The notes under the pieces were generated by a model. That model had not been told where the DNA came from, searched no databases, and saw only the letters and a list, made by a program, of their open reading frames with translations. A program made the position numbers and the translations under genes. This document shows, piece after piece, positions 1-7,262 of a stretch of 20,265 nt of DNA; position 1 is the first letter of the stretch; the number at the start of each line of letters is the position of its first letter. Source of the stretch: Spirochaetales bacterium (GTDB lineage: Bacteria > Spirochaetota > Spirochaetia > ARS1246); contig NZCE01000051.1 of the NCBI GenBank assembly GCA_002688185.1, positions 1-20,265 on the forward strand. Direction: 5' to 3'.

Positions 1-78
1 GATCCGGCACCGCTCAAGTCAATGATCAAGCATGCGCGTGGACCAGCCCCAAGACACCAGATGTAGCGTGTACCGGAG

Positions 79-1158
79 TCAAGTGCATACCCCCATAAAC
101 TTATAATTCCAAACCGCGGCCACGGTTTCAATGGGGAATTCGAGCCCCCTGGTGCTGTTCCAGCTTCCGTCGGCGTTGTAGGCAGGCGGGTCAGTGTTTT
201 GAAGAACGCCCGTGCCTTCTGAGTTTACGATCATATGAAGCAGTCCTTCAACTTCCGCCTGTACCGGCTCGGCTGTGCCATCGTTATCAAAATCCCCGTC
301 GGCTGCTATGTCGAAGAACTCGCCTTCTTGACCGACATCTTCGTGGCAACCCGAACAAGAGGGAAGATTGAGCTTCTCCGAGCCGTGCACTTCTCCCTTG
401 AGATAAAAACTGTGCCCCCCGACTTCCGGTGAAAGAGAGTAGCGTCCCTCCGGAAGAGCCAGATGGCATTCAACGCAGGAGTTTTCAATGGCAGCGGCAT
501 GGACGGATGACGAATAGCTCTTGCCCGGATATTCGTAGCCATTCGCACCCATGACGATGTCAGCCTGAGGACCGTGGTGCGGCCCAAAGTGTGATGATAA
601 CGATCCTGCTTTTACGCTTGCACCTACTGCTCTTCTGCTCAAATGGCAACTGGCGCAGAGGTTTCCGTCTCCTATGTCGTATACGTTACCGGAGGCCAAG
701 GTTACGGGCTTAGTTGTTCTCAGCGAAAAATCACCAGTATTGTGGGAATCGTGACACGAAAAACATCCCGGCTGTGACGGATAATCTACATATCCCTCAA
801 CCTTACCCGTATTCACATACTCGATAAATCCCTCATTCGTGTGGCATTGCTGGCATCCACGCCCGTTTGCATACCAGGAGTTTTGTCCGTGCTTTTGCCA
901 CCCGAGGTAGTGCCCCGAGTGAGAATAACTTATCTGGGCTCCGGCAACCGGATACTCAGAATCACCGCCATGGCACGCACCGCAGGCTTCCTGGAGCAAT
1001 CCGAGGACATCAACCTGATTGGATTCAATCAACTCGACCACCTCTCCCTGAGTTACGATGCTTTCTACGTCTCCCATGGCAAACAGGGCAGTCGGCACAA
1101 AAAGTGCCACGATGAAACATATTACAAGCAAATACCAACATTTTCCTACCTTTGTCAT
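79..1158 (-). CDS. Secreted hexaheme c-type cytochrome
   Basis: A periplasmic multiheme electron carrier of 359 residues. It has a Sec signal peptide (hydrophobic stretch about residues 8-27). Six CxxCH heme-binding motifs begin at residues 59, 102, 132, 168, 228 and 268, and many further His residues could be distal ligands. A DGDFDNDG stretch near 287-294 looks like a calcium-loop sequence. The ATG at 1158 is preceded by AGGAGA at good spacing. The protein ends soon after an AVWNYKF segment. In multiheme cytochromes of this kind I would expect that segment to continue further, so the C-terminus may be short; other frames of the last 78 bases give no clear continuation. It is probably transcribed alone from the promoter at 1200-1228. 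Heme count and secretion are seen directly. The electron partner is unknown; a role in nitrogen or metal redox chemistry is inference from the neighbourhood. Confidence 0.9.
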   Translation of the reverse strand: MTKVGKCWYLLVICFIVALFVPTALFAMGDVESIVTQGEVVELIESNQVDVLGLLQEACGACHGGDSEYPVAGAQISYSHSGHYLGWQKHGQNSWYANGRGCQQCHTNEGFIEYVNTGKVEGYVDYPSQPGCFSCHDSHNTGDFSLRTTKPVTLASGNVYDIGDGNLCASCHLSRRAVGASVKAGSLSSHFGPHHGPQADIVMGANGYEYPGKSYSSSVHAAAIENSCVECHLALPEGRYSLSPEVGGHSFYLKGEVHGSEKLNLPSCSGCHEDVGQEGEFFDIAADGDFDNDGTAEPVQAEVEGLLHMIVNSEGTGVLQNTDPPAYNADGSWNSTRGLEFPIETVAAVWNYKFMGVCT

Positions 1159-1184
1159 ACGCGCTCTCCTACCTCGGATATATT

Positions 1185-1198
1185 GTGATTTATATCAC
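1185..1198. promoter_or_regulatory. CRP/FNR-like operator dyad
   Basis: GTGAT-N4-ATCAC is a perfect inverted repeat with the 5-4-5 geometry of CRP/FNR-family sites. It lies directly downstream of the -10 element of the cytochrome promoter, so it would cover the transcription start. That position suggests repression rather than classical activation. The regulator is not in the window. Confidence 0.5.
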
Positions 1199-1199
1199 T

Positions 1200-1228
1200 A
1201 TTATGGGGCGCAGATTCTGCTCCGCCAA
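1200..1228 (-). promoter_or_regulatory. Sigma-70-like promoter of the hexaheme cytochrome
   Basis: Read on the minus strand: TTGGCG (1223-1228), a 17-base spacer, then CATAAT (1200-1205). The -10 matches the consensus at 5 of 6 positions and the -35 at 4 of 6. Transcription would start near 1193, about 35 bases before the ATG at 1158. Confidence 0.5.
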
Positions 1229-1255
1229 TAAGAAACCGGCATTAATCGAGACTTA

Positions 1256-1298
1256 TTTCACGAAAAGGAGTGCTTTTATGCTCTTTGGTATCGTGAAA
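1256..1298. repeat. Inverted repeat (imperfect long hairpin)
   Basis: TTTCACGA (1256-1263) and TCGTGAAA (1291-1298) are perfect 8-base arms. The inner AAAGGAGTGC and GCTCTTT segments can pair imperfectly, giving a long bulged stem. It lies downstream of the 1353-2105 gene. It lacks a clear T-run, so a terminator role is uncertain. Confidence 0.4.
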
Positions 1299-1352
1299 CG
1301 TTCTATCTGCGGTGTTTGAGCTATCTACGAGGAGTTTATGGCGGGCTCGTGG

Positions 1353-2105
1353 TTAGTCGGCTCCGGAGTCCGCGGCCCAATCTGAGTACTCTACGATTTT
1401 AACGTGCCGTTTTGGTGATCCCGGAGCACCCGAGCTGCCTTCATATGCAACGAGATAGTGGGGTGGCTGCACGCTGTACCAAAAGTAAGTTTTAGGCACC
1501 ATGCCGTTGAGAATCTTCATAACTCCAGAAGCCCTAAACCGCAATTGCAGCTTATAACAATCGATCTGTTGGTCAGCCGTTGAAACAAATTCTCGATCGA
1601 CAAACCGCACGGAGATATCAAAATCGAAAATCCCGTCGTCGTCTTCAGAGCTCTGCAGAAAACCCACTGGAACAGAGGTCCGAGCTTCAAACGGGTATCC
1701 ACGGAGCAGGTATGGTAGATCGTCAAAGGACAATAGCATGATCCCACTACGCTCAAAATCGGCGATAAGCTCGATGACGGTAGAGTTTTCCGAGACGAAC
1801 CAGCTGCCCTTTGTTATCGTGTTTATCGAGAATGGCAACATGGTGCCTTCTTCGATTCTTAGCGTGGTGATCTCATCATCGGATTTTGAAACTATTTCAT
1901 AAAACCTTGATCCGTTCCGCTCTTTAACTGAGACCTGTTCGGTAAAATAGGAGAACTCACCTTCGATCTCCTCGCGATATACAGCTAGCTCGCCATCCGG
2001 TATACCGGGGTCCTTCAGTGGGCTATCCGACCAGAGCGACGCGCTTAGAAAAAAGAAAAAAGCCGCTTGGAAAAACCGACGTCTAAATATCCGTTGGAGT
2101 TGCAT
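1353..2105 (-). CDS. Secreted protein of unknown function (operon with two-component system)
   Basis: I do not recognise the family with confidence. The 250-residue product has a basic N-terminus and a hydrophobic stretch (about 10-25, FFQAAFFFFLSASLW) that reads as a Sec signal or anchor. The rest is rich in alternating hydrophobic and charged residues, as in an all-beta periplasmic domain. The pattern is loosely like DUF3108 or LolA-type proteins, but I would not assign it to either. A single Cys sits near residue 182, and there are no heme or metal motifs. The ATG at 2105 follows the kinase stop by 3 bases, with TAGGTG upstream, so it is translated with the sensor kinase. It could be a ligand-binding or envelope-stress accessory to that kinase; this is inference from operon position only. 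Confidence 0.75.
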   Translation of the reverse strand: MQLQRIFRRRFFQAAFFFFLSASLWSDSPLKDPGIPDGELAVYREEIEGEFSYFTEQVSVKERNGSRFYEIVSKSDDEITTLRIEEGTMLPFSINTITKGSWFVSENSTVIELIADFERSGIMLLSFDDLPYLLRGYPFEARTSVPVGFLQSSEDDDGIFDFDISVRFVDREFVSTADQQIDCYKLQLRFRASGVMKILNGMVPKTYFWYSVQPPHYLVAYEGSSGAPGSPKRHVKIVEYSDWAADSGAD

Positions 2106-2108
2106 AGA

Positions 2109-3410
2109 TCATTCACCTACCACTATGGGGATCGATACGCAGAATACAGTCTGGGACCCCGGCATTGAATCGGCAGATATGCTAAAACCGTGAGATGACA
2201 AAATGCTCTCCACTGTGGCAAGTCCGAGGCCGAATCCGCCGCCTTTTCTGTCGCGCGCCCCACGTACAAATGGCTCAAAAATGCTCTTGATATCCGCCTT
2301 AGATATACCCGGTCCTTCATTGGCAAACTCGATTAAGACGGTGCCGTTTTCTAGTATCGCGTTGAAAACAATTTCGCTGCCCTCCGGTGAGTATTGAAGA
2401 GCATTTTTTGCTAAATTTTCAAAAGCTCTCACCATCATGTCTCCATCCATGAGAATATCTATCCGACTAGGAATATTCACATTACCGGAAAATCGCCGTC
2501 CTACCACAAGAGTCTCAGTTTCGAAAATTTTTTTGTATTCCGTCAGGAATGACCCTATATCAATTGGACTCAAGCTCATTTTCCATTCGTCGGTGTCACG
2601 TCTGAAAAAGTCGATCAGCATCGAAATTCGAGATTCGAGGAGATCGGTCTTTCCCTCTATAATCGATATATACTTTTCAAGTTTCTCCGGTGTATCGGCA
2701 TATCCATCCCGTATTGCGTCAACGTATCCGCCGATTGACGAAAGCGGCGTCTTCAGATCATGGGAGATTCCCATAATAAATCTCGACCGCCTGGCATATT
2801 CCTCTTTTAGGTGAGCGCGCATACTGTCAAATGACCGAATGAGAGAGGCAAATTTGTCGTTTCCTCTCTTTTGCGGGAGCTTAAAATCGAGATCTCCTTC
2901 TGCAATCCTGCTGGATGCACGCTCGAGCAGACTAATGGAGCGGTTGATTGATTGGCCGATAAGAATCGCCATCACGGCGATAAAAATCAGCCCGGTGAGG
3001 GGCACTAAAAAGCGAGTATTATCGGCGATAAATCTGGGATATGGGAATGTAACTTTTACCTGTCCCACCTCTCCGGAGGACAGCTCAAAAGGGATAGTTT
3101 CAAGTATCAATATGTCATCGGCGGCCACACCGGTCTTCTCCGACACACGCTCGAGGACTTTAGTCCCACTTTTATTGTAAACGCGAACATCCGCCAACAT
3201 CGGTATGCTGTTGATCACCGAGCTTAGATAGTCCGCGTCTGAGATACCCTCCCGAATTTCCGTCCTCCAGGCGGCACGCGGCGAGTAAAGAGATTTACTG
3301 TTTCGCCACACGCCGAAACTATCATCGGACCGGAACGTGACCGTGAAAACCATTATTGGTATTATAATTGAGCCTGATATGAGCAAAACAAACTTCAAAC
3401 GCAGACTCAT
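2109..3410 (-). CDS. Membrane sensor histidine kinase
   Basis: Sensor of a two-component system, 433 residues. Order of parts: transmembrane helix 1 (about 5-25), a periplasmic loop of about 110 residues, transmembrane helix 2 (about 134-153), a HAMP region (about 153-205), a dimerisation and phosphoacceptor helix with GISHDLKTPL (phosphoacceptor His217), and an ATPase domain with an N box (FENLAKNALQYSP), a DxGPGIS-like G1 box (NEGPGIS) and a G2 box (GGGFGLGLA). The loop carries no Cys motif. The ATG at 3410 follows the response regulator stop by 2 bases. Its GGGGG ribosome binding site lies at the regulator's 3' end. The EnvZ/CpxA-like architecture pairs naturally with the OmpR-type regulator next door. 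The signal is unknown; envelope or copper/redox stress is a guess from context. Confidence 0.93.
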   Translation of the reverse strand: MSLRLKFVLLISGSIIIPIMVFTVTFRSDDSFGVWRNSKSLYSPRAAWRTEIREGISDADYLSSVINSIPMLADVRVYNKSGTKVLERVSEKTGVAADDILILETIPFELSSGEVGQVKVTFPYPRFIADNTRFLVPLTGLIFIAVMAILIGQSINRSISLLERASSRIAEGDLDFKLPQKRGNDKFASLIRSFDSMRAHLKEEYARRSRFIMGISHDLKTPLSSIGGYVDAIRDGYADTPEKLEKYISIIEGKTDLLESRISMLIDFFRRDTDEWKMSLSPIDIGSFLTEYKKIFETETLVVGRRFSGNVNIPSRIDILMDGDMMVRAFENLAKNALQYSPEGSEIVFNAILENGTVLIEFANEGPGISKADIKSIFEPFVRGARDRKGGGFGLGLATVESILSSHGFSISADSMPGSQTVFCVSIPIVVGE

Positions 3411-3412
3411 GT

Positions 3413-4105
3413 TTACCCCCGATATACCAATGAATCAGGGTTAAAACGGTATCCTCTGCCGTGAATAGTCTGGATATACATGGGATTGCGTGGCTCGTTC
3501 TCGATCTTTTGCCGTATCCGTCGGATATAGACCGCGACGGTCGTCGAGTCCCCGTACTGATTCCCCCACACTTCCTCATAGATTTGGTGCGGTGTCATGG
3601 CGCGACCGGCGTTTAAAGCGAGATGCCTGAGCACCTCGAACTCTTTCGACGACATTGTGATTCTCCGGTCATCCCGGACTAAGTAATACCCGTCTGCGTC
3701 AAGCAAGAACGGTCCAAACTCCAACATCTGTCGGGCATCAGCCCGAGATCTCCTCAATAGCGCTCGGATGCGGGCCACCAATACCCTCGGTGTAAAGGGT
3801 TTGGTCACAAACTCATCGGCGCCGGCGCTAAGGCCCATGATGACATCCTCATCGGCCTCCCGCGCCGACACGATGATTATGGGCAGAGCAAACTTTGGCC
3901 GGATCTGCTGAAGCAGCTCAAATCCATCCATTCCCGGTAAATTGATATCAAGGACCATAAGATCATATTGCGACCGGCAAAGACGCTCAATGCCGTTCTC
4001 AGCCGAGTAAGCTATTTCGGACTCAATTCCGTCATTGTTGAGATACATCTGCACCAGCTCCGCAAGCTCCTTTTCATCCTCAACAATGAGCACCTTCGCT
4101 TTCAT
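3413..4105 (-). CDS. OmpR-family response regulator
   Basis: DNA-binding response regulator of 230 residues from the chosen start. The N-terminal receiver domain (about 1-115) has the acidic pair at Glu9-Asp10, phosphoacceptor Asp53 in VLDINLPG, and the TKPF lysine near 102. The C-terminal winged helix (about 128-225) has the SSKEFEVL, VWG and HGRGYRF hallmarks of OmpR/PhoB proteins. I chose the ATG at 4105, with GGAAAG just upstream, because it begins directly at the canonical MKAKVLIVEDE. A TTG at 4129 would add eight residues and overlap the ABC ATPase stop. It sits between its likely cognate kinase and the ATPase gene, so the set is probably co-transcribed and may autoregulate. Confidence 0.93.
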   Translation of the reverse strand: MKAKVLIVEDEKELAELVQMYLNNDGIESEIAYSAENGIERLCRSQYDLMVLDINLPGMDGFELLQQIRPKFALPIIIVSAREADEDVIMGLSAGADEFVTKPFTPRVLVARIRALLRRSRADARQMLEFGPFLLDADGYYLVRDDRRITMSSKEFEVLRHLALNAGRAMTPHQIYEEVWGNQYGDSTTVAVYIRRIRQKIENEPRNPMYIQTIHGRGYRFNPDSLVYRG

Positions 4106-4125
4106 TTTCTTTCCATATATTATTT

Positions 4126-4824
4126 TCAACTCGCCTGAACGCGAACATTTTCGGTTATTTCGCCGTCGTGCAATGAAATGACGTGGTCTGCAATCCCCAC
4201 AATTGAGGGATCATGGGTAGAAAAAATAAAAGTCGTGCTGAGCTCTTCGTTCATTTTTTTCATCAACTCGATAATCGCCTCTCCTGTCGTAGAGTCCAGG
4301 TTTGCGGTGGGCTCGTCGGCAAGCACGATTTTTGGTTTGGTCGCCAGCGCGCGGGCAATTGCCACTCGCTGCCGTTGTCCGCCGGACAGCTCGTTTGGCT
4401 TGTGTTCACGCCAATCGGCCAATCCAACCTCTTCAATAAGAAAATCAACCCATTCATTTCGCTCCTGCTTTGAAGGGGGCTTTTTTCCGAGCAATAGGGG
4501 AAACTCCACATTCTCATATACGTTGAGAACAGGGACTAGATTGAATGACTGGAAAATAAAACCCAGCACTTGATGCCGGAGCTCGGTAATAAGACGGTCG
4601 GGCAAGTCGCTGGTAACCGTGCCCTCTATGCTGACGGTACCTTCGGTCGGCGTATCGATGCACCCGATAAGATTGAGAATGGTGGACTTCCCCGATCCCG
4701 AAGGTCCGGCGATGGAAATAAAATCACCCTCAACTATTTCAAACGACACACCTTTTACCGCGTGTACCTCGGTTTTACCCAGTGGATATTTTTTATGCAC
4801 GTTTTCAAGGGAAACTATCGGCAT
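4126..4824 (-). CDS. ABC transporter ATP-binding protein (LolD/MacB type)
   Basis: Cytoplasmic ATPase subunit of 232 residues. It shows Walker A GPSGSGKST (40-48), a Q-loop (FQSFNLVPVLNVYENV, about 91-106), the signature LSGGQ (146-150), Walker B IVLADEP (166-172), a D-loop (NLD) and the H-loop His204. The NLVPVLNVYENVEFPLL stretch is typical of the LolD/MacB/FtsE group, which drives lipoprotein extrusion or mechanotransmission rather than import. I chose the ATG at 4824 because GGAGG sits 6 bases upstream; a GTG at 4887 would add 21 residues with no good ribosome binding site. No permease gene lies in the window, which is unusual because MacB-type ATPases usually sit beside one. The gene leads the operon with the two-component system. 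Substrate unknown. Confidence 0.9.
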   Translation of the reverse strand: MPIVSLENVHKKYPLGKTEVHAVKGVSFEIVEGDFISIAGPSGSGKSTILNLIGCIDTPTEGTVSIEGTVTSDLPDRLITELRHQVLGFIFQSFNLVPVLNVYENVEFPLLLGKKPPSKQERNEWVDFLIEEVGLADWREHKPNELSGGQRQRVAIARALATKPKIVLADEPTANLDSTTGEAIIELMKKMNEELSTTFIFSTHDPSIVGIADHVISLHDGEITENVRVQAS

Positions 4825-5007
4825 GGAGCCCTCCAGCTTTTCGCGATCGATTGGCCGCGTGGCGACGGTGTTGCCGTTGATCGACACATCTGTGCAACGT
4901 ATCGCGCCGCTTCCTGATTACATAAGATAGCGCCAAAGCTTTTGAGGGGCAATGAATGGGTACTATAGGAATATTACAGCTTGTTATATTCAGCGCGACC
5001 GTCGGAA

Positions 5008-5043
5008 AGCACCGAGTGGAGCACCGAGCGGAGCACGGGGTAG
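5008..5043. repeat. 12-bp tandem repeat, three copies
   Basis: Three consecutive 12-base units, AGCACCGAGTGG, AGCACCGAGCGG and AGCACGGGGTAG, lie between the ABC ATPase gene and the beta-solenoid gene. The first two differ at one base and the third is degenerate. I see no open reading frame using it. Confidence 0.7.
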
Positions 5044-5086
5044 ACTCATAATTCCGGCCTCCCGGAAGAGTCCGACGACTGACCGT

Positions 5087-5524
5087 CTAGTAATCTAGAT
5101 CATCGTCATCAAATTCATCGTCCGAATCGTCCTCTTCCAGATCGTCCTCTATGACGTCGCCGCCGGCTGACACTGAGCCGCTTATATCATTGCCAGTAAC
5201 GTCCCCGCCGGCCTGCACGTCTCCCCCGATATCATTGCAATTCACGTCGCCGCCTGAGTTGATGCTGCCTGCTATGTCGTTGCACGTCACATCTCCGTTT
5301 GTAGTCACTCCGCCGTAAATGTCGTTGCACTCAAGATCACTGTGAGCCGCAATCTCTCCGTGAACGTCCCCAGAGATTACAAAGCGACTTACGTGTGCGT
5401 CGATTTCAATGGTATGGAGCGGGCCTTCTGAAGACGTCCGCTCTTCAGTACCATCCTCGTATACGATCCGGAGCTCAACCTCGGTGATTTTTCGGTCGGT
5501 GCCGGCTATAGAGAATTCTGCCAT
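5087..5524 (-). CDS. Small beta-solenoid-like repeat protein with cysteine ladder and acidic tail
   Basis: 145 residues with no signal peptide or membrane segment, so probably cytoplasmic. Residues 1-60 form a short mixed domain. Residues 66-125 contain four 15-residue repeats of the form CNDIxGxVxxGGDVx. Cysteines fall at 66, 81 and 96, exactly 15 apart; the fourth repeat has Gly111 in that place. The tail (126-145) is almost wholly Asp and Glu. Short Gly-Asp-Val repeats of this period fit a beta-helix, as in bactofilin-type polymer-forming proteins, and the Cys residues would stack along one face. The ATG at 5524 has GGGG upstream. The gene stands alone between the tetraheme cytochrome group and the ABC operon. 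The fold is inference; no function can be assigned. Confidence 0.8.
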   Translation of the reverse strand: MAEFSIAGTDRKITEVELRIVYEDGTEERTSSEGPLHTIEIDAHVSRFVISGDVHGEIAAHSDLECNDIYGGVTTNGDVTCNDIAGSINSGGDVNCNDIGGDVQAGGDVTGNDISGSVSAGGDVIEDDLEEDDSDDEFDDDDLDY

Positions 5525-5761
5525 AAAGATTCCCCTTTTGATCTGTTTTCAAAACGCATAGACCGGCATTAACCCAAGTTGTTATCAGCAACAGCCTTTC
5601 TGCCACGGCCTTTGCCCAGATAATAGGAAACTGACGGGTAAAAGTCCACGTGTCTTCTCTGTTGTCGGTACGCTAAGGCCTGATATGACACAGCTTTTCT
5701 CAAGCAACGTTCTAACAGACTTCCACCACTGCACTGACCGAGGAAATGCGCAATAGTCTGT
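5525..5761. other. Intergenic stretch with an inverted repeat
   Basis: No convincing gene is seen. AACAGACT (5714-5721) and AGTCTGTT (5755-5762) form a perfect 8-base inverted repeat just past the stop of the small membrane protein gene. The 33-base loop and lack of a T-run make it a poor intrinsic terminator. Confidence 0.4.
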
Positions 5762-5956
5762 TTAAATCGTGTGCTTGGTAAGGTAGATTAAGTACAGAAC
5801 TACCCCGGCCGCGGTTATGGCACCACCCAGGACAAGGTGCATCATAAATGTTACCGGATGGACAAATATCATGGTAATCAACTGGACTACTAAACCTACC
5901 AGAAAAATAAGAGCTGTTATTCTCGTGTGCCTCGCGCTTTTATCGTCGGTATTCAT
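5762..5956 (-). CDS. Small two-helix membrane protein
   Basis: 64 residues: a short polar N-terminus with Lys and Arg, then two hydrophobic helices (about 14-33 and 38-58) joined by a short HPVTFMMH turn, ending in YLTKHTI. The two His residues in the turn could be functional but match no motif I know. Its ATG overlaps the stop of the tetraheme cytochrome by 4 bases (ATGA). It is therefore translated with that cytochrome, probably as a small partner or anchor in the membrane. The family is not recognised. Confidence 0.75.
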   Translation of the reverse strand: MNTDDKSARHTRITALIFLVGLVVQLITMIFVHPVTFMMHLVLGGAITAAGVVLYLIYLTKHTI

Positions 5957-6558
5957 TCCTCTTCTCCCCTGTCCCAGAGTTTCTGACTTGCCAACTCCGC
6001 CACCTCATGAAACAAATAGTGACATTCAGTACAGGACAATTCGTTGGATTCTAGATCCACCAGAGTGGCCTCATGAATGGGATCTTCTAAAAACGACCGC
6101 GCTTCGCCGTGACAGTGAAGACATTCCCTGTTATTAAAAGGCTCATAGAGCTCAATCTGTTCCGGTGGTTTGCCGAGATACTGGATAAAAAAATGCCTGA
6201 GACCTTGAAGCTTGACTTTTACGCCACCGAACATCGTGTAAGTGGTATGACAAGTATAACAAGCTTTATCACTCGGTATCAGATGGTTCTGCGAATGAAC
6301 GGCCGGTATAAACGCTTGATCATCAATTTTAAGCGTTTCACCGTAGGGCTTCATTGCATGACACGAAAGACAGAAATTTGTCTGCTTTGAGTTCTCCAGA
6401 TGTGTTGTGGCCCCGAAAACAAACACCAAAACCGGAAGTACAAAGAGGGCGAGCAGCAAAACTATCCTGCCGCCTTTAGCCTGGCCGATCGAAGGTCTGA
6501 TGAACACCACTGCAACCACAACAATAGCAACACCTAATAGGGCTATGAGAATAGCCAT
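5953..6558 (-). CDS. NapC/NirT/NrfH-like membrane tetraheme cytochrome c
   Basis: 201 residues. Two hydrophobic helices (about 3-20 and 31-50) are followed by a periplasmic domain with four CxxCH motifs starting at 63, 100, 146 and 176. The NFCLSCHAM start of the heme region and the Lys/Arg-rich stretch after heme 2 resemble NapC/NirT/NrfH proteins, which take electrons from quinol and pass them to periplasmic reductases. Two membrane helices rather than one is atypical for that family. I chose the ATG at 6558, with GGGAGG 5 bases upstream; a TTG at 6576 lies within that ribosome binding site region and is unlikely. The gene has its own strong promoter candidate (6651-6679). It is a likely electron link between the quinone pool and the periplasmic enzyme encoded upstream. 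Confidence 0.88.
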   Translation of the reverse strand: MAILIALLGVAIVVVAVVFIRPSIGQAKGGRIVLLLALFVLPVLVFVFGATTHLENSKQTNFCLSCHAMKPYGETLKIDDQAFIPAVHSQNHLIPSDKACYTCHTTYTMFGGVKVKLQGLRHFFIQYLGKPPEQIELYEPFNNRECLHCHGEARSFLEDPIHEATLVDLESNELSCTECHYLFHEVAELASQKLWDRGEEE

Positions 6559-6650
6559 ATGTCCTCCCTTTGACACAGCGTGGGAATTAGGCCTACAGCT
6601 ATAAAGCCGGGCCCGAGCGAATGCTGTGTGATGTTAACAAGTGTGCGGAC

Positions 6651-6679
6651 ATGGTATAGCCGTTGAAAAACTCTGTCAA
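6651..6679 (-). promoter_or_regulatory. Sigma-70-like promoter of the tetraheme cytochrome
   Basis: On the minus strand: a perfect TTGACA (6674-6679), 17 bases, then TACCAT (6651-6656, 4 of 6). Transcription would start near 6644, giving a leader of about 86 bases. The rest of 6559-6853 holds the palindromic repeat at 6795-6829 and no gene. Confidence 0.5.
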
Positions 6680-6794
6680 GCTTGGCTTTGAATCAAAAGG
6701 ATAAATTTTTGGCGCGGCTTATTTTTGCGCTTGGCCACGCACATAACCGTGTTGCTCGAATACGCGACCGCGCGAACGGTGGCAATTGCTCAAG

Positions 6795-6829
6795 GTGCCG
6801 GCACAACGTGCCGGCACAACGTGCCGGCC
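6795..6829. repeat. Palindromic tandem repeat GTGCCGGCAC
   Basis: Two full 13-base units GTGCCGGCACAAC and a partial third, GTGCCGGCC. Each unit is built on the perfect 10-base palindrome GTGCCGGCAC. It lies 25 bases past the stop of the main operon, like a REP element or a structured 3' end that could stop exonucleases. There is no T-run, so it is not a standard intrinsic terminator. Confidence 0.65.
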
Positions 6830-6853
6830 CTACAGCAGAACGCTATAGATAAT

Positions 6854-7240
6854 TCATTTCACCACCAGCCGCCCGCCCATCTCCAGATGCCTGGCGGAAC
6901 ACCACACCGTACACATGAATGGGTAGGTGCCCGGCCGGTCCGCAGTGAACGTGATTACCTTGACCTCACCGGCCTTTATCTGTGGTACTGCAATTCCAAG
7001 ATCCGGCACGACAAAGCCATGGGTAACCGTGTCTATGTTCCGGATCATCAACCTGACTTCCTCACCCGCCGGAACTGACAAAGTTTGGGGGTAGAAGTTG
7101 CCATATTCCGGCGCCCGTGCTACGAGCTCGGCGGTAAAAAGACGATTTCTCCTAAACCCTTCGATTGCCAAAACACCGGCAATAGTACCGAGGGTTGCGG
7201 CAATAAATGCAATGACTGCTATGATTTCATTTCGTTTCAT
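6854..7240 (-). CDS. Membrane-anchored CuA cupredoxin (N-terminal anchor)
   Basis: 128 residues. An N-terminal helix (about 6-26) anchors or exports a cupredoxin domain (about 45-128). It shows the full CuA ligand set: His74 in THGF, then CTVWCSARHLEM, giving Cys110, Cys114, His118 and Met121 (C-x3-C-x3-H-x2-M). CuA is a binuclear copper electron-transfer centre known from cytochrome oxidase subunit II and nitrous oxide reductase; the HLEM ending is closer to NosZ. I chose the ATG at 7240, since the hydrophobic helix then starts at the right place. A TTG at 7291 would run back through the 3' end of the preceding gene. It is last in the NXR operon, 22 bases after the NosR/NapH-like gene. Likely an electron carrier at the outer face of the inner membrane; its partner is inferred. 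Confidence 0.88.
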   Translation of the reverse strand: MKRNEIIAVIAFIAATLGTIAGVLAIEGFRRNRLFTAELVARAPEYGNFYPQTLSVPAGEEVRLMIRNIDTVTHGFVVPDLGIAVPQIKAGEVKVITFTADRPGTYPFMCTVWCSARHLEMGGRLVVK

Positions 7241-7262
7241 ATAAACCGTCCCGCCAACATGC

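Noticed and set aside
4888..5086. Promoter of the ABC-two-component operon
   Set aside because: A+T-rich segments such as TATAGT are present but no -35 at proper spacing was found.
6795..6829. CRISPR-like repeat array
   Set aside because: Units are adjacent with no spacers of CRISPR length, and no cas genes are present.
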